Origin: JASLEW01 sp035544895
Lineage (GTDB): Bacteria > Acidobacteriota > Thermoanaerobaculia > Multivoradales > UBA5704
Direction of reading: 5' to 3'
Length of the DNA stretch: 64,000 bases
Assembly: GCA_035544895.1 (NCBI GenBank)
Contig: DASZZM010000103.1
Span: forward strand, 62,001-126,000
Shown here: positions 32,895 to 42,266 of the stretch, one piece after another
Numbering within the stretch: the first letter of the stretch is position 1
Layout of the letters: the number at the start of each line of letters is the position of its first letter
Notes under the pieces: model-generated
The model's database searches: none
What the model was told of the DNA's origin: nothing
The model's input: only the letters and a program-made list of their open reading frames with translations
Made by a program: the position numbers and the translations under genes

Positions 32895-35489
32895 TCACAC
32901 CGTGGCAGCTTTTCGCTCGGATGGCTCGGACGGTTCGGCCGCCTCGCGCCGCCTATCCTCCCGCCAGGCCAGGTAGGCCGGCAGCAGGGTGATGGCGACC
33001 AGCGAGGTGAAGAGGGCGCCGAGGACCGCGACCTTGCCGGTCGATTGCAGGCCGGGGTAGTGGGAAAAGACGATCGAGCCGAAACCGACGACGGTCGAGA
33101 GAGCCGCGGCCGCGACTGCCTTGCCGGTCTCGCCGAGTCCGCGCTCGAAAGCTTCGCGGGGCAGGCCGCGGACTTCGTAGTAACGGTGCAGGACATAGAT
33201 GCCGTAGTCGGTGCCGATCCCGATGATCATGGTGGTGACGAAAATGTTGATGAAATTCATCTGGATGCCGAGCACCGCCATGCCGCCGACCATCAGCGTG
33301 ATTCCCACCCCGAGCGGCATGAGTGCGAGGGCGACGGCGCGCAGGCTGCGAAAGTCGATCCACAGGATCGCGGCCACCAGGACGAGGCCGAGGATTCCCG
33401 CGATCCAGGCGTCGCGCACCACGATCGTGCGCACCCGCTGATTGATCACGTTGACTCCCGAAAGGCCCGCCCGCGGCCCGAGCTGGGAGGCGAGCCGCAC
33501 GGCCGCGGGAGGCGGCTGGCGCCGCCAGCGGTTGTCCGGCGGATAGAGATAGACCGCCGCCTTCCAGGCGCGTCCCTCGATCCTTTTGAGATAACGGTCG
33601 AGCAGCAGCCTGGTCTGCGGCGCCCGGGCGAAATCGGCCACGCCGATGGGCTGCCGGAGCTCGACCGCGGCCGCCAGCAGCTCGAGCCCCGGCGTGAAGG
33701 CCGTGGCGCGCAGTCCTTCCTCGCGCAGGGCCTGCGCGAAGGTGGCGCGGATGCGCGCCAGCGCCAGCCCGCCGCCGCGCTCGCGTTCGAGCCAGGCGAG
33801 CGCCTGGCGCTGCTGCGGCAGAGGCGGGATCAGGGAGGACGCCGCGCTGAAGCCCTGCAGAGCCCCCTGGTCGACCAGCCGCTGGGCACCCGCGGCGGCC
33901 CGGTCCGAGAGTCCCAGCACGTCTTCGAGCGAATCCCCGGCAAGGGTGAGGACCATCGAATCGAAGCCCGAGCCGAAGCGGTCCGACACCTCCTTGCTCA
34001 TGCGGGCGCCCGGGTTGCCCGTCGGCCGCATGGTCCTCATGCTCTCGTCGAAAGTGAGGTGGAAGGAAGCCGCCAGGGCGGCCAGAGCGAGCGCCGCGCC
34101 GCAGGTCAGGGCGGCAACCGGATGGCGCATGCACAGTGCGGTCAGGCGCGTGGTGCCGAAGCTGTGCAAGAACAGCCTGGGCACGCTTGCCCGGCTCGTG
34201 CCGCGGTCGTGGCTCCAGGCCAGCATCGCGGGCATGAGCAGCAGGACCGAGGCCATGCAGAAGAGGATGCCCGTACCGGTCAGCAGCCCCATCTGGCGCA
34301 ATCCGGTGAAATCGGTGAAGGTGAAGGCATAGAACGTCGCCGAGGTGGTCACGGCCCCGGCCACGACAGCGGGGCCGCACGCGCCGCTCATCGCCGCCAG
34401 GGCGTCTTCGAGGTCCACGCCCCGCCGGCGCTCCTCGACGAAGCGGCCGTAGGAGACGATGACGAAGTCGATCCCCAGCCCGATCAACAGGGCGGCGCAG
34501 ACGCTGGTCGCCGAGGAGAGCACGCCGAAGGCGGCGGCGGCAAAGCCGAAGGCCATCGCCAGGCCGCTCGCCAGCGGCACGAAGGCGTAGAGCAGCGCTC
34601 CCACCCGGCGGAAGACGAAGAGGAAGAAGACGAAGACGCCGAGCGCCGAGGTGGCGATGTTGACGAACATGTCGTGCTTGATCAGGGAGGCGTCGCCAAG
34701 CGCGGTCAAGTAGGGGCCGGCGGTCATCACCTCGGGCTGCGGCGGCCCATCGGGGCCGGCGATGCGGCTCCAGCTCCCCAGCTCCGCGGCGATGGCGCGG
34801 TCGACAGAGGCGATCAGCCGCTCGTCGAACCGGATGTCCTGCGGCGGGCGCACGGGCTCGGCCAGGACGAGGAGCAGGCGGTGGTCGCGCGACAGGTAAT
34901 AGCCGCTCGACCAGTCGACGCGAAGGGCGCCATGGGAGCGGTCGATGTGCCCGAGGAAGATGGCGGCCAGGCCGAATGGATCGAGCCTGTCGAGCTCCTT
35001 GACCGCCAGCCCCTGAGGCGTGGCGAGCTGGCGCCGCAACTCGCCCACCCGCCGCCGGATGCCCTGGTCGCTGAGTTTCTCGACCAGCTCCTGCCTGGCC
35101 GCCGCGTCGAGGAACAGGAACGACTTGGGAAAGAAGGCCTGCAACAGCTCCTCCGGATTGCCCGTCCGGTGCTGTACGCCCCTGAGCTCGGGCAGCTTGG
35201 CGAGGCCGGCCGCAAGCTCGTCGGCGAAGGTCTCGTAGGGTTCGACCACCGCCTTGTCGGGCAGCCGGATGGCGACCACCAGATAGGGATTGCCGCCGAA
35301 ATCCCGCAGCATCTCGATATAGGCGCGCACCGTCGGATCCTGCCGCGGCAGCAGGTTGAGCACGTCGGTGTCGAAGGACAAGCGGGTGCACAGCGCGAGC
35401 GACGCGGCCACCAGCAGGGCGAAGGCGGCGAAGACGATACGGTAGCGCCGGCGCGCGAAGCGCGCCACGGCCTCGAGCAGCCAGGTCAC
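32895..35489 (-). CDS. MMPL/RND superfamily exporter
   Basis: An 864-residue inner-membrane protein. GTG at 35489 overlaps the pgsA stop (GTGA); the longer frame upstream is only a shadow of pgsA. There is an N-terminal helix, a periplasmic loop (LSFDTDVLNLLPRQDP), and two helical bundles with the paired signatures GLGIDFVIVSYGRFVEE and GIGTDYGIYVLHRYYE, whose acidic residues drive proton-coupled transport. Single-chain members of this size (HpnN/MmpL type) move lipids such as hopanoids or glycolipids. Coupling to phospholipid synthase pgsA fits a lipid cargo, which is inference. Confidence 0.88.
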   Translation of the reverse strand: MTWLLEAVARFARRRYRIVFAAFALLVAASLALCTRLSFDTDVLNLLPRQDPTVRAYIEMLRDFGGNPYLVVAIRLPDKAVVEPYETFADELAAGLAKLPELRGVQHRTGNPEELLQAFFPKSFLFLDAAARQELVEKLSDQGIRRRVGELRRQLATPQGLAVKELDRLDPFGLAAIFLGHIDRSHGALRVDWSSGYYLSRDHRLLLVLAEPVRPPQDIRFDERLIASVDRAIAAELGSWSRIAGPDGPPQPEVMTAGPYLTALGDASLIKHDMFVNIATSALGVFVFFLFVFRRVGALLYAFVPLASGLAMAFGFAAAAFGVLSSATSVCAALLIGLGIDFVIVSYGRFVEERRRGVDLEDALAAMSGACGPAVVAGAVTTSATFYAFTFTDFTGLRQMGLLTGTGILFCMASVLLLMPAMLAWSHDRGTSRASVPRLFLHSFGTTRLTALCMRHPVAALTCGAALALAALAASFHLTFDESMRTMRPTGNPGARMSKEVSDRFGSGFDSMVLTLAGDSLEDVLGLSDRAAAGAQRLVDQGALQGFSAASSLIPPLPQQRQALAWLERERGGGLALARIRATFAQALREEGLRATAFTPGLELLAAAVELRQPIGVADFARAPQTRLLLDRYLKRIEGRAWKAAVYLYPPDNRWRRQPPPAAVRLASQLGPRAGLSGVNVINQRVRTIVVRDAWIAGILGLVLVAAILWIDFRSLRAVALALMPLGVGITLMVGGMAVLGIQMNFINIFVTTMIIGIGTDYGIYVLHRYYEVRGLPREAFERGLGETGKAVAAAALSTVVGFGSIVFSHYPGLQSTGKVAVLGALFTSLVAITLLPAYLAWREDRRREAAEPSEPSERKAATV

Positions 35490-36070
35490 CGCGAGCCGCC
35501 CCGCAGCGTCCGCGGCGCGGCGGCCGGCTCTTCGCCGCGCAGGATCAGGCGGCCGAAGCGCGCGAAGTACTCGATTCCAGAATAGATCGAGATCAGGAGG
35601 GCGGCCCACAGGGAGAACTTCGACAGGCGCCGGAACTCACCCGGCAGCTGGTTGTGGATGATCAGGGTGGCGACCGCGACGATCTGAACGATGGTCTTGA
35701 TCTTGCCCGAGAGGCCGGCGGGAATCACCAGGCTCTCGGCGGCCGCGAAGCCGCGCAGGGCGGTGACCGCGAACTCGCGTGCGATGATCACCACCACCAT
35801 CCAGGCCGGCGCCAGTCCCATCTCGACCAGCGAGATGAAGGCGGCGGACATCAGGATCTTGTCCGCCGCGGGGTCGAGCAGGGTGCCCAGCCGCGTCACC
35901 TGCTTGCGCCGGCGGGCGAGGAAGCCGTCGAGGAAGTCCATGAGAGCGGCAAGGAGGAAGAGGCCGAGCCCCCACCACTCCTTGTCGTCGAACCGGGTAA
36001 GCAACACCACCACCAGGGGCGGAACCAGCAGGATCCGGCACAGTGAGAGCAGGTTCGGCAGATTGAGCAT
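35486..36070 (-). CDS. pgsA: CDP-diacylglycerol-glycerol-3-phosphate 3-phosphatidyltransferase
   Basis: A 194-residue integral membrane enzyme making phosphatidylglycerol phosphate. The CDP-alcohol phosphotransferase motif is complete: DFLDGFLARR then LGTLLDPAADK, matching D-x2-D-G-x2-A-R-x8-G-x3-D-x3-D. The N-terminus MLNLPNLLSLCRILLVP is typical for PgsA. Its last four bases overlap the MMPL start. Confidence 0.95.
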   Translation of the reverse strand: MLNLPNLLSLCRILLVPPLVVVLLTRFDDKEWWGLGLFLLAALMDFLDGFLARRRKQVTRLGTLLDPAADKILMSAAFISLVEMGLAPAWMVVVIIAREFAVTALRGFAAAESLVIPAGLSGKIKTIVQIVAVATLIIHNQLPGEFRRLSKFSLWAALLISIYSGIEYFARFGRLILRGEEPAAAPRTLRGGSR

Positions 36071-36174
36071 TCGTCAGAGGGGTGCAGAGGGCCCGTCTCG
36101 CGGCATTCTATGCCACCCGGCCCGGACGGGCCGGCAGTCCTTGCAGGGTGGGGCGTAGGGCGACGGGCTGGTGA

Positions 36175-36819
36175 CTAGCGGAGGGCGGTGGCGAGCAGGA
36201 TGCGGCCGTTGGCGGCGCGGGAGACGTAGGGCCGGGGGCGGTAGCCGGGCAGGGAGGAGACGGCGACTTCGGCACCGCGGTAGAGGCCGAGGACCCGGCG
36301 CACGTAGTCGAGCGTGTCGGGGTAGGGCGGGACGCCGCGGTGCCGCCCGACCGCCGCCGGGCCGGCGTTGTAGGCCGCCACGGCCAGCTCCAGGTTGCCG
36401 GTGAACAGATCGATCATCTGCCGCAGATAGGCGGTCCCGCCGCGCAGGTTCTGGTCGGCGTCGTAAGGGTCGCTGACCGCCAGCTCGCTGGCCGTGGCCG
36501 GCATGAGCTGCATCAAGCCCATCGCGCCCTTGTTGGAGCGGGCGCGCCGGTTGTATCCCGACTCGACCTGGATGACCGCCTTGACCAGCCGCGGATCGAG
36601 CCTGCGCGCGTCGCTGTGGCGCAGGATCAGCGGCTCGAGCGCCGCATCGGGGACCGCCACCAGCCGCCCCGCGAACCGCCGCGCGCGCTGCTCCGCGTTC
36701 TCGTTGAAGATGACCTTGCGCCCCTGCGCCCCGACCCCCAGCCGCACCTCCGCCTCCCCCCGTCCCGTCGCCAGGACAAGGCAGACGCAAGCGCACAGCG
36801 CTGTAGTGGCGGCCTTCAC
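36175..36819 (-). CDS. Lytic transglycosylase (SLT domain)
   Basis: A 214-residue secreted protein with signal peptide (MKAATTALCACVCLVLATG). The SLT domain has LVKAVIQVESGYNRRA with catalytic Glu, GAMGLMQLMPATA, DADQNLRGGTAYLRQ and AVAAYNAGPAAV, all hallmarks of Slt/MltC-like enzymes that cleave peptidoglycan glycan strands. It is short, with only one catalytic domain. The 104-bp gap to pgsA holds no clear signal. Confidence 0.93.
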   Translation of the reverse strand: MKAATTALCACVCLVLATGRGEAEVRLGVGAQGRKVIFNENAEQRARRFAGRLVAVPDAALEPLILRHSDARRLDPRLVKAVIQVESGYNRRARSNKGAMGLMQLMPATASELAVSDPYDADQNLRGGTAYLRQMIDLFTGNLELAVAAYNAGPAAVGRHRGVPPYPDTLDYVRRVLGLYRGAEVAVSSLPGYRPRPYVSRAANGRILLATALR

Positions 36820-36881
36820 TTTGTCTGCTCAGAGCTGTAAGGGGCTGGGATCTTACCGCGAGCCCGCTGGAAAAGCAAGAA

Positions 36882-37466
36882 TCAGGCGGGGTTTCGGGAG
36901 GAGGGGGAGGGGAGCTTCCAGAGGACTTCGGGGTGGCCTTTCCGGAGGTTCTCGTAGCGGGCCATGACGAAGAGGGCGTCGGAGAGGCGGTTGAGGTATC
37001 GGAGAGTGTGGGGGCCGACCGGCTCGAGGCGCGAGAGGGTGACCAGCAGACGCTCGGCCCGCCGGCAGACGGTGCGGGCCACGTGCAGGTGGGCGGCGCC
37101 GGGCGCGCCGCCGGGAAGGATGAAATTGGCCAGCGGGCCGAGCTCGTCGTTGAGCTCGTCCATCAGCGCCTCGAGGGCGTCGACCTGGCGCTGCTCGACC
37201 GCCGGGACATTCCGGCGCGCCTTATCCTCCTCGACGACGCAGAGGTCCGCGCCGAGGTCGAAGAGCTCGTTCTGGATACGCTGCAAGGTGGCGGCGAGCT
37301 TGCCGTCGAGACCTGCCGCCAGGGCAACTCCTATCGTCGAGCTCAGCTCGTCGACCGTGCCGTAGGCGGCGATGCGGGGCGAGTCCTTGGGCACCCGCTG
37401 GCCGCCTCCCAGCCCGGTCGTCCCGTCGTCCCCCGTGCGCGTGTAGACCCTCGTGATGCGCGGCAT
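36882..37466 (-). CDS. ATP:cob(I)alamin adenosyltransferase, PduO type
   Basis: A 194-residue cytosolic enzyme attaching adenosine to cobalamin to make coenzyme B12. It has TRVYTRTGDDGTTGLGGGQR (ATP-binding N-terminus), YGTVDELSSTIG, ELFDLGADLC, PGGAPGAAHLHVARTVCRRAER and LRYLNRLSDALFVMAR. No other cobalamin genes are near, so it probably serves salvage. Confidence 0.95.
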   Translation of the reverse strand: MPRITRVYTRTGDDGTTGLGGGQRVPKDSPRIAAYGTVDELSSTIGVALAAGLDGKLAATLQRIQNELFDLGADLCVVEEDKARRNVPAVEQRQVDALEALMDELNDELGPLANFILPGGAPGAAHLHVARTVCRRAERLLVTLSRLEPVGPHTLRYLNRLSDALFVMARYENLRKGHPEVLWKLPSPSSRNPA

Positions 37467-37490
37467 GCGGTCCTTCCCGGCCTGTCGCTG

Positions 37491-38954
37491 CTACAGCGCG
37501 GCGGCGGCCGGCGCCCGCAGGGCTGCCGCGGACTCGCGCAGCAACCCCCACAGGTCGTCGAGGTGCCGCCGCGTGGTGCGCAGGTTGCCAATTGCCACGC
37601 GCAGTGTGTAGCGGCCGCGCAGCACGGTGTGCGACAGGAAAAACGGCCCGGCGGCGTTGACCGCCGCGAGCAGACGCTCGTTGAGACCGTCCTGCGCCGC
37701 CGCCTCGCGCTGGCCGCCATCCGCGGGGAGGGCGCGAAAGCAGACGGTGCTGAAAGGCACCGGCGCCGCCAGCTCGAAGCCCGGGTCGGCGGCGATGCGC
37801 GAGGCGAGCTCGCGCGCCATCGCGCAATGGTCGCGGATGCGCTCGCGCAGGCCCTCGACGCCGAAAGCCCGGATCACAATCCAGAGCTTGAGAGCGCGGA
37901 ACCGGCGGCCGAGCTGAAAACCAAGATCCATCAGGTTGGTGACGTCCGCCTCGTCGGTGCGCAGGTACTCCGGCACCAGAGAGAAGGCGGCCCGCAGGTT
38001 GGCCGGATCGCGCACCAGCAGCAGCGAGCAGTCGACCGGCGTGAACAGCCACTTGTGGGGGTTGACCACGATCGAGTCGGCGCACTCGATCCCGGCCATC
38101 AGCGCCCGGAGCTCGGGGCAGATGGCGGCCGATCCGGCGTAGGCCGCATCGACGTGCAGCCAGATCCCCTGCGCGGCGCAGAGGCCGGCGAGCTCGGCGA
38201 TCGGGTCGACGCTCGTCGTCGAGGTCGAGCCGGCGGTCGCCACCACGGCCATGGGCAGGCGTCCGGCCTGGCGGTCGCTCGCGATGGCCGCGGCCAGGGC
38301 CGGAACGGACATGCGAAAGTCGGCGTCGGTCTCGATCCGGCGCACCGCGTCCTGTCCCAGCCCGAGGACGATGGCCGCCTTGTCGATCGACGAATGGGCC
38401 TGGTCGCTCACGTACAGGGTGAGCGCCGGCATCTCCGGACGGCCGGCCAGTCCGCGGGTGCGGATCGCGAGGCCGGGAAGGCGGTGGCGCGCGGCCGCCA
38501 GGGCCACCAGGCTGCTGGTCGAGGCGGTGTCATTGATATGGCCGCGGAAGGCCGCCGGCAGGTCCAGCATCTGGCGCAGCCAGTCGCAGACGCGCTCTTC
38601 GAGCTCGGTCGCGGCTGGCGAGGAGCGCCAGAGCATCGCGTTGACGTTCAGTCCGGCGGCCAGCGTCTCTCCCAGGATGCCGGGACCGGATCCGGTGATC
38701 GCGAAATAGGCCAGGAAGCCAGGGTGGTTCCAGTGCGTGACGTTCGGCTCGATCAGCCGCTCGTAGTCGTCGAGCACGGCCGCCAGCGGTTCCGGAGAAG
38801 AGGGCGCCGAGGCGGGAAGCCGCGCGGCGACCTCGCCGGGCGCCACTCCCGGCAGCACGGGAAGGCTGCCGACCTTCTCCAGGTAGTCAGCCACCAGGTC
38901 GGCGACGCGGTGCATCGCCGACCTGAGCTCCCGCGCTGGAATGTCGCCGGGCAT
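37491..38954 (-). CDS. Group II PLP-dependent decarboxylase (aromatic amino-acid type)
   Basis: A 487-residue fold-type I PLP enzyme. The PLP lysine lies in VVNPHKWLFTPVDCS. Other signatures are THWNHPGFLAYFAITGS, WRSSPAATELEERVCDWL, STSSLVALAAAR, YVSDQAHSSIDKAA, ATAGSTSTTSVDPI and HVDAAYAGSAAICPE. This pattern fits the aromatic-L-amino-acid/tyrosine decarboxylase group, giving an amine and CO2; the exact amino acid cannot be set. An ATG at 38954 is preferred over an upstream TTG. Three short CATCGCCGG-like repeats precede it. Confidence 0.9.
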   Translation of the reverse strand: MPGDIPARELRSAMHRVADLVADYLEKVGSLPVLPGVAPGEVAARLPASAPSSPEPLAAVLDDYERLIEPNVTHWNHPGFLAYFAITGSGPGILGETLAAGLNVNAMLWRSSPAATELEERVCDWLRQMLDLPAAFRGHINDTASTSSLVALAAARHRLPGLAIRTRGLAGRPEMPALTLYVSDQAHSSIDKAAIVLGLGQDAVRRIETDADFRMSVPALAAAIASDRQAGRLPMAVVATAGSTSTTSVDPIAELAGLCAAQGIWLHVDAAYAGSAAICPELRALMAGIECADSIVVNPHKWLFTPVDCSLLLVRDPANLRAAFSLVPEYLRTDEADVTNLMDLGFQLGRRFRALKLWIVIRAFGVEGLRERIRDHCAMARELASRIAADPGFELAAPVPFSTVCFRALPADGGQREAAAQDGLNERLLAAVNAAGPFFLSHTVLRGRYTLRVAIGNLRTTRRHLDDLWGLLRESAAALRAPAAAAL

Positions 38955-38998
38955 CGCCAATCATCGCCGGTCATCGCCGGGCATGACCCGGGGCGTTG

Positions 38999-40078
38999 TT
39001 AACTGGCCCCTTTGCGCTTCAGCTCCTCGTCGATGACCTTCGCGATCTCGCTCATTGGCTGGGCGCCGGAGAGGAAGCGTCCGTTGATGAACATCGCCGG
39101 CGTGCCGGTGACGCCGGCCGTCTGGCCCGCTTTCATGTCGGCAGAGATGGTGTCCTTCTGCTTGCCGGAGTCGAGGCAGGTGTTGAAGCTCTGGGCGTTG
39201 AGCCCGAGACCGGCGGCCTTGGTCTTCAGCGCATCGACGGCGAGACCTTGCTGGTCCTTGAACATCGCGTCGTGCATCTCCCAGAACTTGCCCTGCTCGT
39301 TGGCGCACAGCGCCGCCTCGGCCGCCTTCTGGGCATTGGGGTGCATGGGCAGCGGGAACTGGCGGAAGACCAGCCGCACCTTGTTGGCGTACTTCGACAT
39401 CACCTCTTCGAGGGTGGGCGTGAGGCGCGAGCAGTAGGGACACTGGAAGTCGGAGAACTCGACGATCACGACCGGCGCCGTCGCCGGACCCTTGGCCGGC
39501 CCCGCGGCGGCCACTTCGACGCGGATGGGCTCGAGCAGATACTCGACGCTGTACTTGGCCTCGAGCGTCTTGTAGAACTTCTCCTGGGCCTCGGCCTTGC
39601 CGGTCTGCTGCAGGTACATCTTGATCTGCGGCGCGATCTCGGCTTTGGGGCGCGGGATGCGCGCCTTGTTCTCTTCGTAGAAGGCGTCGACCTGGGCGTC
39701 GGTCACCTCGAGGGGCTTGATCTCGGCCAGGAGCTGATCCTTGCTGACCTTGCGGGATGCGGCCTCGGCGTCGACCAGCCGGTCGCGGACCAGCTGCTTG
39801 AGCTGGGCTTCGATCACTTCGTGCTTCTTCTGCTGGTATTCACGGTCGAGAGCTTGGAAGGAATCGGCAGCCTTCTCCCTGAGGTCGCCCTCGGTGATGG
39901 GTTTGCCGTTGACCTTGGCGAGGACCTGGTTGGAATCGCCGGACTTGGCGGCGGCAGGCTTGTCCTTGGCGGCTTGCGCCGAGCAGGCCGGCAGCCACGA
40001 GCCGAGTGCCAGCAGGAGGGCCGGCACGCCCGGTATGATGAGCCGGAGTCCGGCCCGCTTGCGCTGCAATGAATCCAT
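38999..40078 (-). CDS. Lipoprotein with SurA-like and DsbA-like thioredoxin domains
   Basis: A 359-residue protein; AGGAG about 9 nt before the ATG fixes the start. Hydrophobic N-terminus and lipobox LPAC indicate an envelope lipoprotein. Residues about 45-180 resemble the N-terminal helical part of SurA/peptidyl-prolyl isomerases (VLAKVNGKPITEGDLREKAA). From about 195 a DsbA/DsbG-like thioredoxin fold follows with active site CPYC in FSDFQCPYCSR and cis-Pro motif VTGTPAMFINGR. It likely catalyses disulfide exchange in the periplasm. A small CCGGG/CCCGG hairpin lies just after the stop. Confidence 0.9.
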   Translation of the reverse strand: MDSLQRKRAGLRLIIPGVPALLLALGSWLPACSAQAAKDKPAAAKSGDSNQVLAKVNGKPITEGDLREKAADSFQALDREYQQKKHEVIEAQLKQLVRDRLVDAEAASRKVSKDQLLAEIKPLEVTDAQVDAFYEENKARIPRPKAEIAPQIKMYLQQTGKAEAQEKFYKTLEAKYSVEYLLEPIRVEVAAAGPAKGPATAPVVIVEFSDFQCPYCSRLTPTLEEVMSKYANKVRLVFRQFPLPMHPNAQKAAEAALCANEQGKFWEMHDAMFKDQQGLAVDALKTKAAGLGLNAQSFNTCLDSGKQKDTISADMKAGQTAGVTGTPAMFINGRFLSGAQPMSEIAKVIDEELKRKGAS

Positions 40079-40155
40079 GTCGCTGACTCCTTTTGTGCGT
40101 AAGATCAATTATGACAATGGTTTGCCCAAGGCAATGAAGAGAACGGCCCGCAATT

Positions 40156-41043
40156 TTAGCACAGGCGGGCGCTGGCGAGGTGACGAGCGACGAGACCTTC
40201 GAGGATGCGCTCGGGCGCGATGCCGCGGAGGCGCATGGAGGGACCGGTGAGAAGCGCCTCCGCGAGGGCCAGGCAGGGGCGGCGCGAGGCGGACGGCGCG
40301 GGCGGCCCGGGCGGCCCGGGCGGATCAGCGCGCTCGACGGCTTGCAGGACAGCGGCGCTGGCGAGCTCCCAGGGGCGGCAGGAGCGGGGGTCTTCCCAGC
40401 CGCCGGCGCCGGCGAGGGCCTCGGCGGCGGCCAGCAGATAGACGCAGGCGCCGCTGGAGACGTAGGCGGCCAGGGCGGCGGCGAAAGCCCCGGCCACGGT
40501 GCCCACCGCGGCGGTGTCCAGGGCCGCGGCGGGACCGAGGAAGATGGCGAGCGATCGGCTGCGCAGGGTGGGCAGCAGGTCGAGGCGGGAGGGGGCGAGA
40601 AGCAGGAAGTTGCGCGGCGCCGTGGTGTACGGCTCTTCGAGGTTCTTGAGCAGCGCGTTGGCCGCTTCGCCGCCCAGGCTCTCGGCGCTGGCGACGACGA
40701 AGACCTGTCCGCGCGCTTCGAAAGGGGAGACCTGCGCGGTCTTCAGCATCTCGCGCGTGGCCTCGACCGAGGTGGCCGTCTTGAGATCGCGCTGCAGCAC
40801 CAGGAAATCCGGATGGAACGGCGCCCCCGCGGCCGCCTGGCCAGGCTCGGCGGCGGGCCAGCCGATCCGCTTGCAGTGGCGGCAGGCGCCGCAGGGACGC
40901 TCCCGTTCAGCGGCTTCGCACAGCAAGATGCGGCCGAGATCGAGCGCCGCGGCCCGCCGAGCGGGAAGGTCGCCGCCGTGCAGGATGACCGCCGGATAGA
41001 GCCGTCCCTGGCGCGCCGCTGCCTGCGCCGCTTCGAGCGTCAC
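40156..41043 (-). CDS. holB: DNA polymerase III delta-prime-like subunit
   Basis: A 295-residue clamp-loader subunit. GTG at 41043 overlaps the tmk stop (GTGA). It has AILHGGDLPARRAAALDLGR, zinc-binding Cys in CEAAERERPCGACRHC, FEARGQVFVVASAESLGGEAANALLKNLEEP and LRSRSLAIFLG, typical of HolB. The P-loop is degenerate as usual in delta-prime. A GPPGPP repeat occurs in the C-terminal half. The tmk-holB order is conserved in many bacteria. Confidence 0.92.
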   Translation of the reverse strand: MTLEAAQAAARQGRLYPAVILHGGDLPARRAAALDLGRILLCEAAERERPCGACRHCKRIGWPAAEPGQAAAGAPFHPDFLVLQRDLKTATSVEATREMLKTAQVSPFEARGQVFVVASAESLGGEAANALLKNLEEPYTTAPRNFLLLAPSRLDLLPTLRSRSLAIFLGPAAALDTAAVGTVAGAFAAALAAYVSSGACVYLLAAAEALAGAGGWEDPRSCRPWELASAAVLQAVERADPPGPPGPPAPSASRRPCLALAEALLTGPSMRLRGIAPERILEGLVARHLASARLC

Positions 41044-41705
41044 CGCCCCGCCCCCGCCGGCAAGGCAACCAGCAGCTCGCCCAGAACCGCGCGCACCTGG
41101 TCTTCGGTGCGCTCCGGCGCGCCGGAGGAATCGATGACCCGGAAGCGCTCCGGCTCGCCGGCCGCCAGCTCCAGGTACCCGTCGCGCACCCGCTGGTAAA
41201 AGGCCAGGTCTTCGACGTCGAGACGGTTGGCGGGCGCGCGGCCGCCGCCGCGGCGGGCGCCGGCATGGCGGCGGGCGCGCGCCTGCGCCGCCGGCAGGTC
41301 GAACAGCAGAGTGCGGTCGGGCATCCGGCCGCCGGTGGCCAGGCGGTCGATCTCGGCGATGAGCGCGAGCGAGACGCCGCGCCCGTGGCCCTGGTAGGCG
41401 CGCGTCGAATCGGTGAAGCGGTCGCAGAGCACGTGCCGGCCGGCGGCAAGCGCCGGCTCGACGACCTCGAGCAGGTGCTGGCGCCGGCTGGCGAAGACGA
41501 TGAGCAGCTCGACCGCGCCGTCGAGCACTCCCCAGCGCGGGTCGAGGAAGACGTCGCGCAACGCGTCGCCGAGCGCCGTGCCGCCCGGCTCGTGGGTGAC
41601 CTGGTGAGCCACGCCGCGCTCTGTCAGCCAGGCGGCGCCGCGTCTGAGGTGGGTCGTCTTGCCGCTGCCGTCGAGGCCCTCGAAGGTGACGAACAGCGGC
41701 GCCAT
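41040..41705 (-). CDS. tmk: Thymidylate kinase
   Basis: A 221-residue dTMP kinase. P-loop FEGLDGSGKTTHLRR, the HEPGGTALGDALRD segment, LLIVFASRRQHL, the DR motif in CDRFTDSTRAYQG, and a lid region follow in order. The ATG at 41705 is used because the conserved sequence begins right after it; an ATG six codons earlier is possible. It makes dTDP for DNA synthesis and is coupled to holB. Confidence 0.95.
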   Translation of the reverse strand: MAPLFVTFEGLDGSGKTTHLRRGAAWLTERGVAHQVTHEPGGTALGDALRDVFLDPRWGVLDGAVELLIVFASRRQHLLEVVEPALAAGRHVLCDRFTDSTRAYQGHGRGVSLALIAEIDRLATGGRMPDRTLLFDLPAAQARARRHAGARRGGGRAPANRLDVEDLAFYQRVRDGYLELAAGEPERFRVIDSSGAPERTEDQVRAVLGELLVALPAGAGR

Positions 41706-41867
41706 GGGGGCAGACCTTACCATGCGGCAGTGTATCGACCGGCCGCGATCGGTTACAGTGTAGGGGAGGCCATTGCCGGCGGCCGGAGAATTGCATAAGG
41801 TCGGGGACGCGAAACGGCCCCGAACAGCCAGTCGAACTCATTTCATTTTCAAGAGCGGAGGAGCACT

Positions 41868-42185
41868 ATGGCAGCGAAGAGCGCAAAGCAGAGTGGCGAC
41901 AGCCGATCGAAGGCCGGCAAGGGAGGGGGCGCCAACAGCGCCTTCATGAAGCCCATGCAGCCCGATCAGGCACTTGCCGAAGTGATCGGAAGCCAACCTG
42001 TGCCGCGCACCGAGGTGACCAAGAAGATCTGGGAGTATGTGCGCAAGCACAACCTGCAGGACCCCAAGGACAAGCGCACGATCCGCGCTGACGACAAGCT
42101 CAAGCCGGTCTTCGGCGGCCGGTCGTCGGTCTCCATGTTCGAGATGACCAAGCTGGTCAACTCGCACCTGAAAGAAGCCAAGTAG
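41868..42185 (+). CDS. SWIB/MDM2-domain protein 1
   Basis: A 105-residue basic protein. GGAGGAG lies 5 nt before the ATG. After a Lys/Ser/Gly-rich tail (1-28) comes a SWIB domain (about 30-105) with EVTKKIWEYVRKHNLQDPKD and FEMTKLVNSHLKEAK. In eukaryotes the fold occurs in SWI/SNF subunits and MDM2; in bacteria it is a small protein often linked to DNA topology or chlamydial topoisomerase, but the role is unknown. A paralogue at 46177-46578 is almost identical in the domain. Confidence 0.88.
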   Translation: MAAKSAKQSGDSRSKAGKGGGANSAFMKPMQPDQALAEVIGSQPVPRTEVTKKIWEYVRKHNLQDPKDKRTIRADDKLKPVFGGRSSVSMFEMTKLVNSHLKEAK

Positions 42186-42266
42186 AGGGACTGGCCGCCG
42201 GTCCCGAGGCGGCCCCAAGCGCGGGCGGCTGGCCCTTGCGAAGTCCCGGGCAAGCCAGCGCCCCTG

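Noticed and set aside
33045..35585. Plus-strand ORF of 846 codons opposite the MMPL gene
   Set aside because: Extremely His/Gln/Glu/Arg-rich antisense of a gene with clear membrane and RND motifs.
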